Assembly: GCA_016195915.1 (NCBI GenBank)
Contig: JACPYS010000010.1
Coordinates: forward strand, 1 to 60,229
Length of the DNA: 60,229 bases
Direction of reading: 5' to 3'
DNA from: Betaproteobacteria bacterium
Lineage (GTDB): Bacteria > Pseudomonadota > Gammaproteobacteria > Burkholderiales > SG8-39
The translations under genes and the position numbers were made by a program. The notes beneath the pieces are model-generated. The model did no database searches, was not told where the DNA came from, and saw only the letters and a list, made by a program, of their open reading frames with translations. This document shows positions 24,346 to 32,863 of this stretch, in pieces. How positions within the stretch are numbered: position 1 is the first letter of the stretch; each line of letters starts with the position of its first letter.

Positions 24346-25131
24346 GAGATCGCTCCAGTCCTGCTCGTCCTTGCCGCGCCAGACGAGCTGCGGATCCAGA
24401 TCGCGGTTGCGCCGCTCGTAGGCCACCCGCACCGGGCTCTGTTCCTCCTTCTGCAGGACGGACTGGTACTCCGCCGTGGGGATGTTCTTGCGCGTCGCCT
24501 CGTCGTGCTTGAGGGCAGTGACGGTCTTGGTGGTGGTTTTCTTGGTCATATCGCAAGTCAGGACGTGAATCCGATCCGGCGTTTGGGCTGGGCTTTGGCA
24601 CTGATCGTCAGCGATGAGTTGCTTGATGGCATCGAAGACGACCGCGAACTGCTCGTCGTACTTCTTCTCCATCGCCTCGATCTTCCTGGCGAGGTCTCGA
24701 TTCGAGTCCATCAGGCGCCGCAACTGCACGAAGGTGCGCATGATGGCGATGTTCACCTCGACGGCGCGCGGGGAGCGCAGCACGCTGGAGAGCATGGCGA
24801 CACCCTGCTCGGTGAAGGCGTAGGGAAGCCCCCTCCGCCCACCGTGGAAACTTGAGGTGAAAAATTGTGACCGCATGGCCTCGCGAGCTGGTGCACGGCT
24901 TGGCGAACTTGATATGCCAATCTGGCATCTCAAGTTTTTCCAATCCTCCTTGGCGAATCGGAACATGAAATCGCCGGGGAACCGGTCGAGGTTTCTCTTG
25001 ACCGCGCGGTTGAGAGCGCCCGTTTCCACCCCGTAGAGCCTGGCGAGATCGGCGTCGAGCATCACTTTTTCGCCACGGATGAAAAAGACAAGTTGCGCGA
25101 GGTGTTCAGGCTTGGGAGTCATTGGACGCAT
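24304..25131 (-). CDS. ORF6N-domain protein fused in frame to a methyltransferase N-terminal remnant
   Basis: The first ~190 residues carry an ORF6N DNA-binding domain (about 10-95: FFIRGEKVMLDADLARLYGV, GALNRAVKRNLDRFPGDFMF) and a coiled-coil-like segment (RKIEAMEKKYDEQFAVVFDA). From residue about 193 the frame runs on, without a stop, into MTKKTTTKTVTALKHDEATR and NRDLDPQLVWRGKDEQDW, which is the start of a type III restriction-system DNA methyltransferase. After LVVHAPARLHRVGE it stops at a deletion junction. In intact loci the order is mod, ORF6N, res; here the mod gene has lost all its catalytic parts. ORF6N proteins are common in phage-type and restriction loci; the fused product is probably a by-product of decay. 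Confidence 0.75.
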   Translation of the reverse strand: MRPMTPKPEHLAQLVFFIRGEKVMLDADLARLYGVETGALNRAVKRNLDRFPGDFMFRFAKEDWKNLRCQIGISSSPSRAPAREAMRSQFFTSSFHGGRRGLPYAFTEQGVAMLSSVLRSPRAVEVNIAIMRTFVQLRRLMDSNRDLARKIEAMEKKYDEQFAVVFDAIKQLIADDQCQSPAQTPDRIHVLTCDMTKKTTTKTVTALKHDEATRKNIPTAEYQSVLQKEEQSPVRVAYERRNRDLDPQLVWRGKDEQDWSDLVVHAPARLHRVGE

Positions 25132-25137
25132 TGGGGA

Positions 25138-27040
25138 TCAGTCCTTTTCCGCAACGACGTGGTTTATCATTTGGTCGAACTCATCTCTTATCTTGGCTTC
25201 GAAATCGGCCTCGATCTGGTACACCTCGGTGAACTCGGCAAACGCCCAGCGGCCATGCGTGCCGAGATGGTTCACACCCGGCACCCAGTACATTTCCATC
25301 GTGGACTTCTTTTCCTTCGCATCCTCGCGGCGATAGCCCTTGATCTCGACGACGAGATGCAGGAGATCGTCCTCGCCGTGGCCATCATCCACCAACACGA
25401 TGAAGTCGGGCAGGTACTTGCGCGTTTCCGATCCGTAGCGGTAAGGCACCTCGAGGCCGAGGTTGTGGTTCTTCACATAGGCGCGCACGCGCGGATGCGC
25501 CTCAGCCACCCGGCAGAACTCGGCTTCCCAATCGCTGTCGAGGACGACCCAGTTGATGCGACAGCGGCGGGCATCGGTTTCCCACCGGTCCGTCCTCGAG
25601 GTATTGAACCGCACATGCGCAGTGGAACCGATGGGGTTGTATGGATCGAGCAGCGCCTTGATCGGTCGTTCGCCCACGAACTTGCGGGTGATCGCGGCGG
25701 TGATCTTGTTGCAGGCCATGTCGGCCAATTCCTGGTATATGAGCAGCGCCGGATAGGTTCTACCCTTGCGCACGAGGTAGCCGTCGAGTCATTGCCGGGT
25801 GATGCGCTTCAACTGGCCGAACAGATGCAGCTTCGGCGCTTCGCCGGGGTCGCGCCACTTGGTGTAAAGCAGTCGATGCGTGAGGTGAAACAGCGGCGTC
25901 GAGGGACGCATGTCTCCCAAGTGCTCCAGACTGAGATCGACCGACTCGCCGATGATGCCGGCGTTCTTGGTGATGGAGGGACCCACCAGGTCCGGGGTCC
26001 GCTCCAGCACGGAGTCGTCGTTGAACTCGGCGCTCAGGCGTTCCTCGGGCAGTTCGACGCGGTAGCCCTCGACGCGCGGAAATCGGATTTCCAGCGCATC
26101 CGCGCTCGGGCCGCACAGCCTTGACCTGGATGGTCTCGCGCGGCGGTTGCGGCGGCGCGACTACCGGCTTGGCCGTGAAGTCGAATGGAATGCCCGGCAC
26201 GTCGGCGTATTCCACATTGAACAACCCGTCTTCGTTCAGGTCGTAGGACTGGCGGCGGAGCGCCCGCCCGATGACCTGCTCGCACAGGAGCCGGGTCCCG
26301 AAGGCTCGCACGCCGAGCACATGGGTCACGGTATTCGCGTCCCAGCCCTCGGTGAGCATCGATTCCGAAACCACGCAGCGTGTCATTCCGCCCAACTGGC
26401 CATGCTTGCCGACGGTGTTCATCACTTCGCGGAGAAGCGTCACGTCATCGAGTGCCTTCCCCATTTTCAGCTCAGCCGCGAGCTTGCCGCCGCGCTCGAT
26501 TTCGTCGGCGGCCATACCGCGGAAGTTGAGCTCCGGATTGGCGTCGTTGTTGGCGTTGACGAGGTGATCGAGCACTCCCTCGCCTGCCTTGCCCGCCTGC
26601 GGCGCGACTTCAGTCAGCCAGATGGCGGTTTCGACCGCCTCGATCTGACAAAAGAAGGGACGGATGCTGCTGAATTCGTGATGCCGCCAGTGCTGCAGCA
26701 ACCGCGCGGTCTCAGGCGTGACGCGCCAGTCGTTCGCATTGAGCAGCGCACGCCACTCATCCACCTGCTGGCGAACGGAGTTGATCATCGCCGTATGGGC
26801 GTATCGCTGCTCCTGCGTGGAAAGCCCTTTGCCTTCATCGAACAGCAGCGACTTCTGCTCTGCCGCACCCTTGCGCTTTTTCGGCTTTGGAATTGGTGTG
26901 ATGAACTCCGCGCGACGGCTGGATTCGATAATCCTCTGGGTCGGCTGGCCCTGCTCATCGAGTTCCCAATGGCGCGCTGGGAAACCGTAGGGCGTGTTGA
27001 GGATGGGCTCCTCGAAGAATTGATTGTTCATGGTAGCCAT
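25138..27040 (-). pseudogene. Decayed type III restriction endonuclease subunit (Res)
   Basis: The start at 27040 (MATMNNQFFEEPILNTPYGF) and early region are normal for the BPTD_3080-type Res family. After LVNANNDANPEL the sequence jumps to NFRGMAADEIERGG, so the DEAD-box ATPase with Walker A and B (several hundred codons) is deleted. The helicase C-terminal part (SMLTEGWDANTVTHVLGVRA) remains. Near 26105 a frameshift occurs after VKAVRPE; the correct frame continues as ADALEIRFPRVEGYRVEL. A TGA then replaces the Trp codon in ITRQ-W-LDGYLVRKG at 25791-25789. The C-terminal nuclease domain (YLPDFIVLVDD...VVEIKGYRRED, the D-ExK pattern) is intact up to 25138. Three independent lesions make it non-functional. 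Confidence 0.85.
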
Positions 27041-27098
27041 GCCGCATCCCGTGCGAGCCATTCTGCCATAGGGCTGGAACCGTGCGAGACTCTCTGCA

Positions 27099-27470
27099 AT
27101 GCGCCTTCGCAAACTCTGGCTCGCGATCGGCTACGCGCTGGTCGCGGCGATCGTCTACCTCTCGCTCACCCCGCGCCCGCCGACGCTCGACATCGAGCAG
27201 GGCGACAAGCTCGGCCATCTGCTCGCCTACGGCACGCTGATGTTCTGGTTCTGCCAGCTCTACGCGGCGCGCCGATCACGCATCGCACACGCGCTCGCGT
27301 TCACCGCAATGGGCGTGGCGCTGGAGTACGCTCAACGGGCGACCGGCTACCGCCACTTCGAATACCTCGACATGCTCGCCAACGCGGCCGGCGTTGCGCT
27401 GGGATGGGCTGCAGCGCACCTGACGGGAGGTGAAACGCTCCGCCGCCTGGAGCGTGCCCTGCTACCCTAG
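27099..27470 (+). CDS. VanZ-like membrane protein
   Basis: This 123-residue protein has about four hydrophobic helices and the VanZ-family features YLSLTPRPP, DKLGHLLAYGTLMFWF, and a C-terminal YRHFEYLDMLANAAGVALGW with conserved polar residues in D-x-N-x-x-G. VanZ-like proteins of this size are common in proteobacteria; no antibiotic-resistance role is implied. It is divergent from the res pseudogene and 7 bp before the MATE gene start. Confidence 0.83.
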   Translation: MRLRKLWLAIGYALVAAIVYLSLTPRPPTLDIEQGDKLGHLLAYGTLMFWFCQLYAARRSRIAHALAFTAMGVALEYAQRATGYRHFEYLDMLANAAGVALGWAAAHLTGGETLRRLERALLP

Positions 27471-27477
27471 CCGCACC

Positions 27478-28830
27478 GTGAACGCGGCCCCCTCGCGCAC
27501 TGCGCACATACTCGAAGCGCCGATCGTCCCGACCATCCTGCGCTTTGCCGCGCCAGGGGTCGTGCTGGTGGTTTTCCAGTCCTCGGTGTCCGTCAGCGAC
27601 ACCCACTTCGTAGGACGGCTCGGAACGGAGCCGCTCGCGGGCCTGGCGCTCGTGTTCCCGCTGCTCATGCTGCTGCAGATGGTGTCGGCCGGCGCGATGG
27701 GCGGGGGCGTGTCCTCCGCGATCGCGCGTGCGCTGGGCGGCGGACACGGCCATGTGGCGAGGGCGCTGGTGGTTCATGCGACTGTCATCGCGCTGGCAAT
27801 GGGCGCGGCATTCACGCTGTTGCTGCTGGCCGGCGGGCCCGCGATCTACACGCTCCTCGGCGGCCGAGGCGCTGTACTCGGAGCTGCGCTCGCCTACTCC
27901 GACATCCTCTTTGCCGGCAGCGCGCTGGTATGGCTCGGCAATACCTTTGCGAGCGTGCTGCGCGGCAGCGGCAACATGCTCGTTCCGGCGCTTTCTTTTT
28001 CGGGCGCCGCGCTGGTCCACATTCCGCTCTCGGCAGCGCTCACTCTCGGACTGGGTCCCTTCCCCCGGTTGGACATCGCCGGAGCCGCCGTGGCGTATAT
28101 CACCGCGTCGGGCTGCGCGGCGGCGATGAATCTTGCCTGGCTGCTGCGCCCGGGAAGCTCGCTGCGCCCGCGGCGCGGGGATTTCCGGCTCGAGGCGCGG
28201 CTGTTCCGCGAAATCCTGCGCGTCGGGCTGGTGTCGATGGCCTCCGCGTTCCAGACCGTGCTCACCGCGGTCCTGCTCACAGGATTCGTCGGCCGGTTCG
28301 GCACCGCCGCGCTCGCCGGCTACGGCGTCGGCGTGCGCCTCGAACTGTTGCAGATTCCGCTGGTGTTCGCGATCGGCCAGGCGATGGTGGCGCTGGTCGG
28401 CACGCACATCGGTGCGGGCCACACGGCGCGCGCCAGGAAGATCGCGTTGACGGGCAGCATGATGGCGGCGGGCATCTGTCTGGTGATCGGCATTGCGGTC
28501 GCGGTCGCACCGCGGGTGTGGGTGCACCTGTTCAGCAGCGACCCCGCGGTGCTCGATGCGAGCGCCTCCTACCTGCGCATCGCGGGTCCGTTCTACGCGT
28601 TTCTCGGCCTGGGCATCGCGCTTTATTTCGCCTCGCAAGGCGCGGGCCGCGTGCTGATGCCGATGCTTGCCGGCACCGTGCGTCTGGTGCTGGTCATTGC
28701 CGGCGGGCTGGCGCTGGTCACCATCGGCGCACCGCTCGTGGCATTCTTCGCCCTGGTCGCGGCAGGGATGGCGACTTACGGCGGGCTCATCGGCTGGTGG
28801 ACCCTGCGCAGCGATTGGGAATCCCGCTGA
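27478..28830 (+). CDS. MATE-family efflux transporter
   Basis: This 450-residue membrane protein of 12 predicted helices has MATE features VSVSDTHFVGRLGTEPLAGL, GGGVSSAIARALGGG, and NTFASVLRGSGNMLVPAL in the first half, with FVGRFGTAALAGYGVGVRLE and ALYFASQGAGRVLMPML in the second. It exports drugs or metabolites using a Na+ or H+ gradient; the substrate is unknown. The GTG at 27478 starts just after the VanZ stop; the in-frame ATG at 27430 would overlap VanZ. Its end overlaps the convergent di-haem peroxidase gene by 44 bp. It is paralogous to the protein at 40776-42197. Confidence 0.88.
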   Translation: MNAAPSRTAHILEAPIVPTILRFAAPGVVLVVFQSSVSVSDTHFVGRLGTEPLAGLALVFPLLMLLQMVSAGAMGGGVSSAIARALGGGHGHVARALVVHATVIALAMGAAFTLLLLAGGPAIYTLLGGRGAVLGAALAYSDILFAGSALVWLGNTFASVLRGSGNMLVPALSFSGAALVHIPLSAALTLGLGPFPRLDIAGAAVAYITASGCAAAMNLAWLLRPGSSLRPRRGDFRLEARLFREILRVGLVSMASAFQTVLTAVLLTGFVGRFGTAALAGYGVGVRLELLQIPLVFAIGQAMVALVGTHIGAGHTARARKIALTGSMMAAGICLVIGIAVAVAPRVWVHLFSSDPAVLDASASYLRIAGPFYAFLGLGIALYFASQGAGRVLMPMLAGTVRLVLVIAGGLALVTIGAPLVAFFALVAAGMATYGGLIGWWTLRSDWESR

Positions 28831-30001
28831 GCGCCAGCGCAGTTTGTTCCGCTTGCGGATCGGTGAGCGAGCGCAGAAAAGCCACCAGATCGTCGGCCTC
28901 GCGGGGCGAAAGTTTGAGGGGTTTCAACAACGCCTCGCCGTCCGAATGCAGGCGGTCCGCGCGGATCTCCGAGTAATGCAGCACCACCTCGCGCAGCGTC
29001 GCGAAGCGTCCGTTGTGCATGTAAGGCGCGCTCAATTCCACATTGCGCAACGAAGGCGTCTTGAACTCGCCGAAGTTGCGGTGCTGCGCGTCGACGTGCC
29101 TCGTTTTTGTCGCGCTATCTCCGGACCGATCGTCGTTGTAGTTGCCGAGCAGATTGAACCGGTCGGCGCCCAGCCGCTGGATTCCCGCGTGACGGCCGGG
29201 GTCCACGCCACCTTTCACGAAGAACGGAATGCCCGTGTCGTGGAACTCGCCGTTGGAGAAATTCGGGCCGAAGTGACACATGGCGCAATTGCCCCGGCCC
29301 GCAAAGATCTTGAGGCCGCGTTGCGCTTCGAGCGGGTAGCGTGCCGCGGACGCCGCATCACCTCGCTCGAGCGCATCGCGGAAATCGTCGAACGGCGTGC
29401 GGCCGGAGACGAAGGTTTCGACGTACGCGGCGAGCGCCTTGGCCGCGTTGACCAGCACGCGCTCGTCGTTCGCCGGACTTCGATTTCCCGGCAGTCCGAA
29501 AGCGCCTTCGTACAGGCACGCGAGTTGCCGATCCGCGCGCAGGCTGAGCGCCACGTGCCCGGCATCGGCGCCCATCTCCGCCGGATGAAGGATGGGACGA
29601 ATCGCAAACGACCACAGGCTGTCGGAACCCCCATCCCAGCCGAACCAGCGATTCCGGCCGACGTTCCAGAGGCTGGGCGTGTTGCGCACGAGCTCGCCGA
29701 TTCCGGCTGCCTGTGCGCGAGCGTCGGTCCACGAGCGCGACGCCGCATGGCAGTGCGCGCAGGACACCACGCCGCCAGGAGAAAGCCTGCGCTCGAAGAA
29801 CAGTGCGCGACCGAGCGCGATCGCAGCCGGGTTTCCGGACACACGGTTCGACGGATCGCGAACGGGTGGCTGCGGCCAGGGGCCGTGCCGCAGGATCATC
29901 GCCGTCTCGTTCTCGTCGAAACGGACCGCTTCATCGGCGGCCGCGGGTGCGACCGCAGCCAGCACCATCGCCGCCGCGATCCAACGGCTCATTTGGCTCA
30001 T
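28787..30001 (-). CDS. Secreted di-haem cytochrome c peroxidase / MauG family protein
   Basis: This 404-residue protein has a signal peptide (MSQMSRWIAAAMVLAAVAPA, cleavage near AAA-DEA) and two haem-binding motifs, CAHCH and CAMCH. It also has family segments GRALFFERRLSPGG, NTPSLWNVG, FKTPSLRNVELSAPYMHNGR and LHYSEIRADRL. It belongs to the bacterial cytochrome c peroxidase/MauG group: periplasmic, acting on peroxide or on a protein-bound substrate. It overlaps the upstream YtkA-like gene by 4 nt (ATGA), so the two are translated together. Confidence 0.88.
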   Translation of the reverse strand: MSQMSRWIAAAMVLAAVAPAAADEAVRFDENETAMILRHGPWPQPPVRDPSNRVSGNPAAIALGRALFFERRLSPGGVVSCAHCHAASRSWTDARAQAAGIGELVRNTPSLWNVGRNRWFGWDGGSDSLWSFAIRPILHPAEMGADAGHVALSLRADRQLACLYEGAFGLPGNRSPANDERVLVNAAKALAAYVETFVSGRTPFDDFRDALERGDAASAARYPLEAQRGLKIFAGRGNCAMCHFGPNFSNGEFHDTGIPFFVKGGVDPGRHAGIQRLGADRFNLLGNYNDDRSGDSATKTRHVDAQHRNFGEFKTPSLRNVELSAPYMHNGRFATLREVVLHYSEIRADRLHSDGEALLKPLKLSPREADDLVAFLRSLTDPQAEQTALALSGIPNRCAGSTSR

Positions 30002-30393
30002 TTGATCGCGAGATCGCGTGTTGCCCGCTCGGTTTCTCCGGCACGCTGCACGTCGAACACGATTTGCCAGGTTCCGGGCATGTGAAACATCAGCCCTCGC
30101 GCAAGAAAGCGGCCCGGCGCGGCCCGCTCGACCGTCGCGCGGGAGTTCATGCCATGGCGGTGCGCCGGCATTTGCGCATCGACCTTCAATCCCTCGGGCG
30201 CCGTCCCCCCGGCCTTGGCGCACGCGACGGCTTCGACGGAAAAATAGTTTCCAACACTGATCACCCGGGGATCGGCGCGGAAGAACACCGCATAGCGTTC
30301 GGAATCGGCGCGCATCGAAAACCCCGCGGGCGGCTCGCAGGCTCGCGCCACCAGCGGCGCGCCGGCGGCGAGGGCGAGCAGCAGACGAAGCAT
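29998..30393 (-). CDS. Secreted YtkA/FixH-like domain protein
   Basis: This 131-residue protein has a signal peptide (MLRLLLALAAGAPLVARA) and a beta-sandwich-type domain: SMRADSERYAVFFRADPRVI, then a His-containing turn DAQMPAHRHGMNSRATVERA, then FHMPGTWQIVFDVQRAG. The pattern resembles YtkA/FixH-like periplasmic domains that can hold copper or assist electron-transfer proteins. It lies 11 bp after the amidohydrolase gene and overlaps the di-haem peroxidase gene by 4 nt, so the three form one secreted operon. It may help deliver or mature the peroxidase; this is inference. Confidence 0.75.
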   Translation of the reverse strand: MLRLLLALAAGAPLVARACEPPAGFSMRADSERYAVFFRADPRVISVGNYFSVEAVACAKAGGTAPEGLKVDAQMPAHRHGMNSRATVERAAPGRFLARGLMFHMPGTWQIVFDVQRAGETERATRDLAIK

Positions 30394-30404
30394 TGCGACT
30401 TTCC

Positions 30405-31226
30405 CTAGCGCCGCTTCGAAAACGGCTCGAAGATCGCAGCTTCGCCGTTCTTCCAGCCGATTTTCTCTGCCAGGTCCTTTGGCAGATCCGCCAGCCAGGC
30501 GCGCGACCAGCGCGCGTGTTCACCGATGTAATGCCAGCGTTCGGGCGTGAAGGAGTCGGTGCCGACGAGAAACCGGTCGGGGAACTCTACGAACGCCTCG
30601 CGCCATTCGGGCGCGACCTCTCCGCCGCCACCGTGGTCGCTGCGGAATGCGAGATCCGACCACAGGTTGCGGTGCTTGCGCAGCATCTCGCGCACTTTCG
30701 CCGGCTGCTCGAAGCCGGAATGCGCCCACAGGATGCGTGCCTCGGGCCACTGGCGGAACAGGCGCTCGAGCGCATCCACGTCGGAATGCGCGTGCAGCAT
30801 CAGGCCGTATTGCTTCGCCAGTTCGACCATGCGCCGCGGCACGGGAAGGTCCGCGTCGGCGCCGTACAGGTGGAATTCGCCGATCGCAACGAACCGGTAT
30901 TTCGCCAAGCGCTGCTCGAGGTACTGGATCACGGTCTCATCGCGAGCCCAGGTGCCGATCTCACTGCGCGACCGGTAGGGCCGCAACTCCGGAACGATGA
31001 TGTCCGGCGCTTCGGCATACAGGTTCTGCGTGCCCTCGTCGTTGGAACTCGACACCAGCGCGCGTTTCACGCCGGCCTTCCTCAGGATGGCGATGGCCTC
31101 CTTCGGCGGCACGCTCTCCCAGGCGTCGTGGCTGTAGTGGATATGCGCGTCGAAAATCGGCAGTTCGGCGGCGAGCGCGGGCATGCATGCGCCCGCCAGC
31201 AGCAGGGCGCTCAGTAATCGGGGCAT
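30405..31226 (-). CDS. Secreted amidohydrolase-2 family protein
   Basis: This 273-residue protein has a signal peptide (MPRLLSALLLAGACMPALAA, cleavage before AELP) and a TIM-barrel metal-dependent hydrolase fold. Its motif FDAHIHYSHDAW carries the first metal HxH; HAHSDVDALERLF and WAHSGFEQP carry further His, and LVGTDSFTPERW the late Asp. It resembles amidohydrolase-2 enzymes (decarboxylase and lactonase types). The start at 31226 has GGAGATTTCCCC upstream; the ATG 27 nt further upstream would mask the signal peptide. It is first gene of the operon with the YtkA-like and di-haem peroxidase genes, so all three products act outside the cytoplasm. Confidence 0.82.
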   Translation of the reverse strand: MPRLLSALLLAGACMPALAAELPIFDAHIHYSHDAWESVPPKEAIAILRKAGVKRALVSSSNDEGTQNLYAEAPDIIVPELRPYRSRSEIGTWARDETVIQYLEQRLAKYRFVAIGEFHLYGADADLPVPRRMVELAKQYGLMLHAHSDVDALERLFRQWPEARILWAHSGFEQPAKVREMLRKHRNLWSDLAFRSDHGGGGEVAPEWREAFVEFPDRFLVGTDSFTPERWHYIGEHARWSRAWLADLPKDLAEKIGWKNGEAAIFEPFSKRR

Positions 31227-31263
31227 GGGGAAATCTCCATTCACGTTCGACATGCCTCAGCGT

Positions 31264-32046
31264 TTACTGCGCCGTCCAGCCGCCGTCGACGGGCAGCGCA
31301 ATTCCGGTGACCGCCCGGCTGCCGGGTCCGCACAGATACATCACGGCCTCGGCAATCTCCTCGACCGTCGCAAAGCGCTGGTTGGGCTGCTTCTCGCCCA
31401 CGAGATCGCGCTTTGCCTGTTCGACGCTGATACGGCCTTTTGCGGCGCGAGCATCGATCTGCTTTTGCACCAGCGGCGTCAATACCCAGCCCGGACAGAT
31501 CGCGTTGCAGGTGATGTCGGCTTGCGCGTTCTCCAGCGCCACCACCTTGGTCAGGCCGAGCAGGCCGTGCTTGGCGGCAACGTAGGCGGCTTTTTCCTTT
31601 GAGGCCACCAGGCCGTGCGCCGATGAAATATTGATGATGCGGCCGTAGCCGCGCGCCTTCATTCCCGGCAACGCCGCGCGGATGGCGTAGAACGCGCCCG
31701 AGAGATTGATGGCGATCACGGCATCCCAACGCTCTACCGGAAAACTCTCCACCGGCGAGACGAACTGAATACCCGCATTGTTCACCAGTATGTCGAGTCG
31801 CCCGAACTGCATTTCCGCTGCGCAGACCATGGCGGCGGCTTCGGCCGCATTGCCGATGTCGGCAGCAGCATGAGCCGCACGCACGCCGAATTCCCTTGCC
31901 AAACCACTGCGCAGCTTCTCGATTTCCGCCGCGTCGCCGAAGCCGTTCAGGACGACGTCGGCGCCCGCAGCCGCGAGACGTCGCGCGATCCCCAGGCCGA
32001 TTCCGCTGGTCGAACCGGTGACGAGCGCTACCTTGCCTTTCAACAT
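31264..32046 (-). CDS. bdhA: 3-hydroxybutyrate dehydrogenase
   Basis: This 260-residue SDR has TGSTSGIGLGIA, NNAGIQFVSPVESFP, the catalytic Ser in INISSAHGLVASKEKAAYVA and Tyr-Lys in YVAAKHGLLGLTK, plus CPGWVLTPLVQKQI and C-terminal LPVDGGWTAQ. These fit D-3-hydroxybutyrate dehydrogenase, which links poly-hydroxybutyrate stores to acetoacetate and central metabolism. Reaction: (R)-3-hydroxybutyrate + NAD+ to acetoacetate + NADH. It lies 15 bp after the alpha/beta-hydrolase gene, suggesting an operon in which the hydrolase may release hydroxy acids. Confidence 0.9.
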   Translation of the reverse strand: MLKGKVALVTGSTSGIGLGIARRLAAAGADVVLNGFGDAAEIEKLRSGLAREFGVRAAHAAADIGNAAEAAAMVCAAEMQFGRLDILVNNAGIQFVSPVESFPVERWDAVIAINLSGAFYAIRAALPGMKARGYGRIINISSAHGLVASKEKAAYVAAKHGLLGLTKVVALENAQADITCNAICPGWVLTPLVQKQIDARAAKGRISVEQAKRDLVGEKQPNQRFATVEEIAEAVMYLCGPGSRAVTGIALPVDGGWTAQ

Positions 32047-32061
32047 GACGTTGTCCGTTTG

Positions 32062-32853
32062 TCAGTTCAGGAAACCGATCAGTGCATCAAGCACCGCGTC
32101 GGGGGATTCGGCCATCAGCGAATGGCCCGAAGGAGCGAGCGTGATGCTCTGCGCTCCGTTGATCGCGGCGGCGAGCACGGAAGCCGCCTTGGGCGGTGTC
32201 ATCACATCGCGCCGGCCGAGAACGAACAGCGCCGGGCACTTCACTTTCGCGGCGGCGTCCATCCCGCCCGTGTAATCGTTGCAGGCCTCGAGGTCGTTGT
32301 GCAGCACGCCCGGCGCAAGGCGCGCAAGACGCGCGAGCGTGTCGCCGTACATCCACATGCCGGGATTGGGATTTCCCGCGAGCGGGACCTGCGGCGCATG
32401 GCCCCAGATGGTCTCCATATCGTAGGCGCTCTGATCGTTGTTCTTTGCCGCGCTGAGGAACGATTCGGAAACTTTCATCGGGTACGCTGTGCCAAGCAGC
32501 GCGATGTGCGTCACGCGCCCGGGGAAGCTCGCGGCACAATCGAGAGCAATCAGCGAACCCAGGCTGTGGCCTACGATCGCCGCCTTGTCGAGCTGCGCCG
32601 CGTCGAGCAGGCGCATGACCCAGTTGGCGAGCGCCTCGATGCTCGCGAGCGGCGGCCCCTCGGAGCGCGCGTGCCCCGGCAAGTCCGCCGCCAGCACGTT
32701 GCGCTTGTGGTAACCGAAATAACGGCTCTGCAGGGCCCACCAGCTATGGTCGAGACCCGCGCCGTGCACGAACACGATCGTCGGCAGCGACGCATCCGGA
32801 GCGTGGTTCGCGGTGTAGGCGTAGGCCAACTTTCCATCGACGCAAAAGTCCAT
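32062..32853 (-). CDS. Alpha/beta hydrolase
   Basis: This 263-residue cytoplasmic alpha/beta hydrolase has the oxyanion segment FVHGAGLDHSWW, nucleophile elbow GHSLGS (GxSxG), acid VLGRRDVMTPP and His in APSGHSLMAESP. It has no signal peptide. The substrate is uncertain; it lies between metY and bdhA, and its product may be a hydroxy acid used by BdhA. It starts 11 bp after metY, in the same direction. Confidence 0.85.
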   Translation of the reverse strand: MDFCVDGKLAYAYTANHAPDASLPTIVFVHGAGLDHSWWALQSRYFGYHKRNVLAADLPGHARSEGPPLASIEALANWVMRLLDAAQLDKAAIVGHSLGSLIALDCAASFPGRVTHIALLGTAYPMKVSESFLSAAKNNDQSAYDMETIWGHAPQVPLAGNPNPGMWMYGDTLARLARLAPGVLHNDLEACNDYTGGMDAAAKVKCPALFVLGRRDVMTPPKAASVLAAAINGAQSITLAPSGHSLMAESPDAVLDALIGFLN

Positions 32854-32863
32854 GGCGCGCCTG

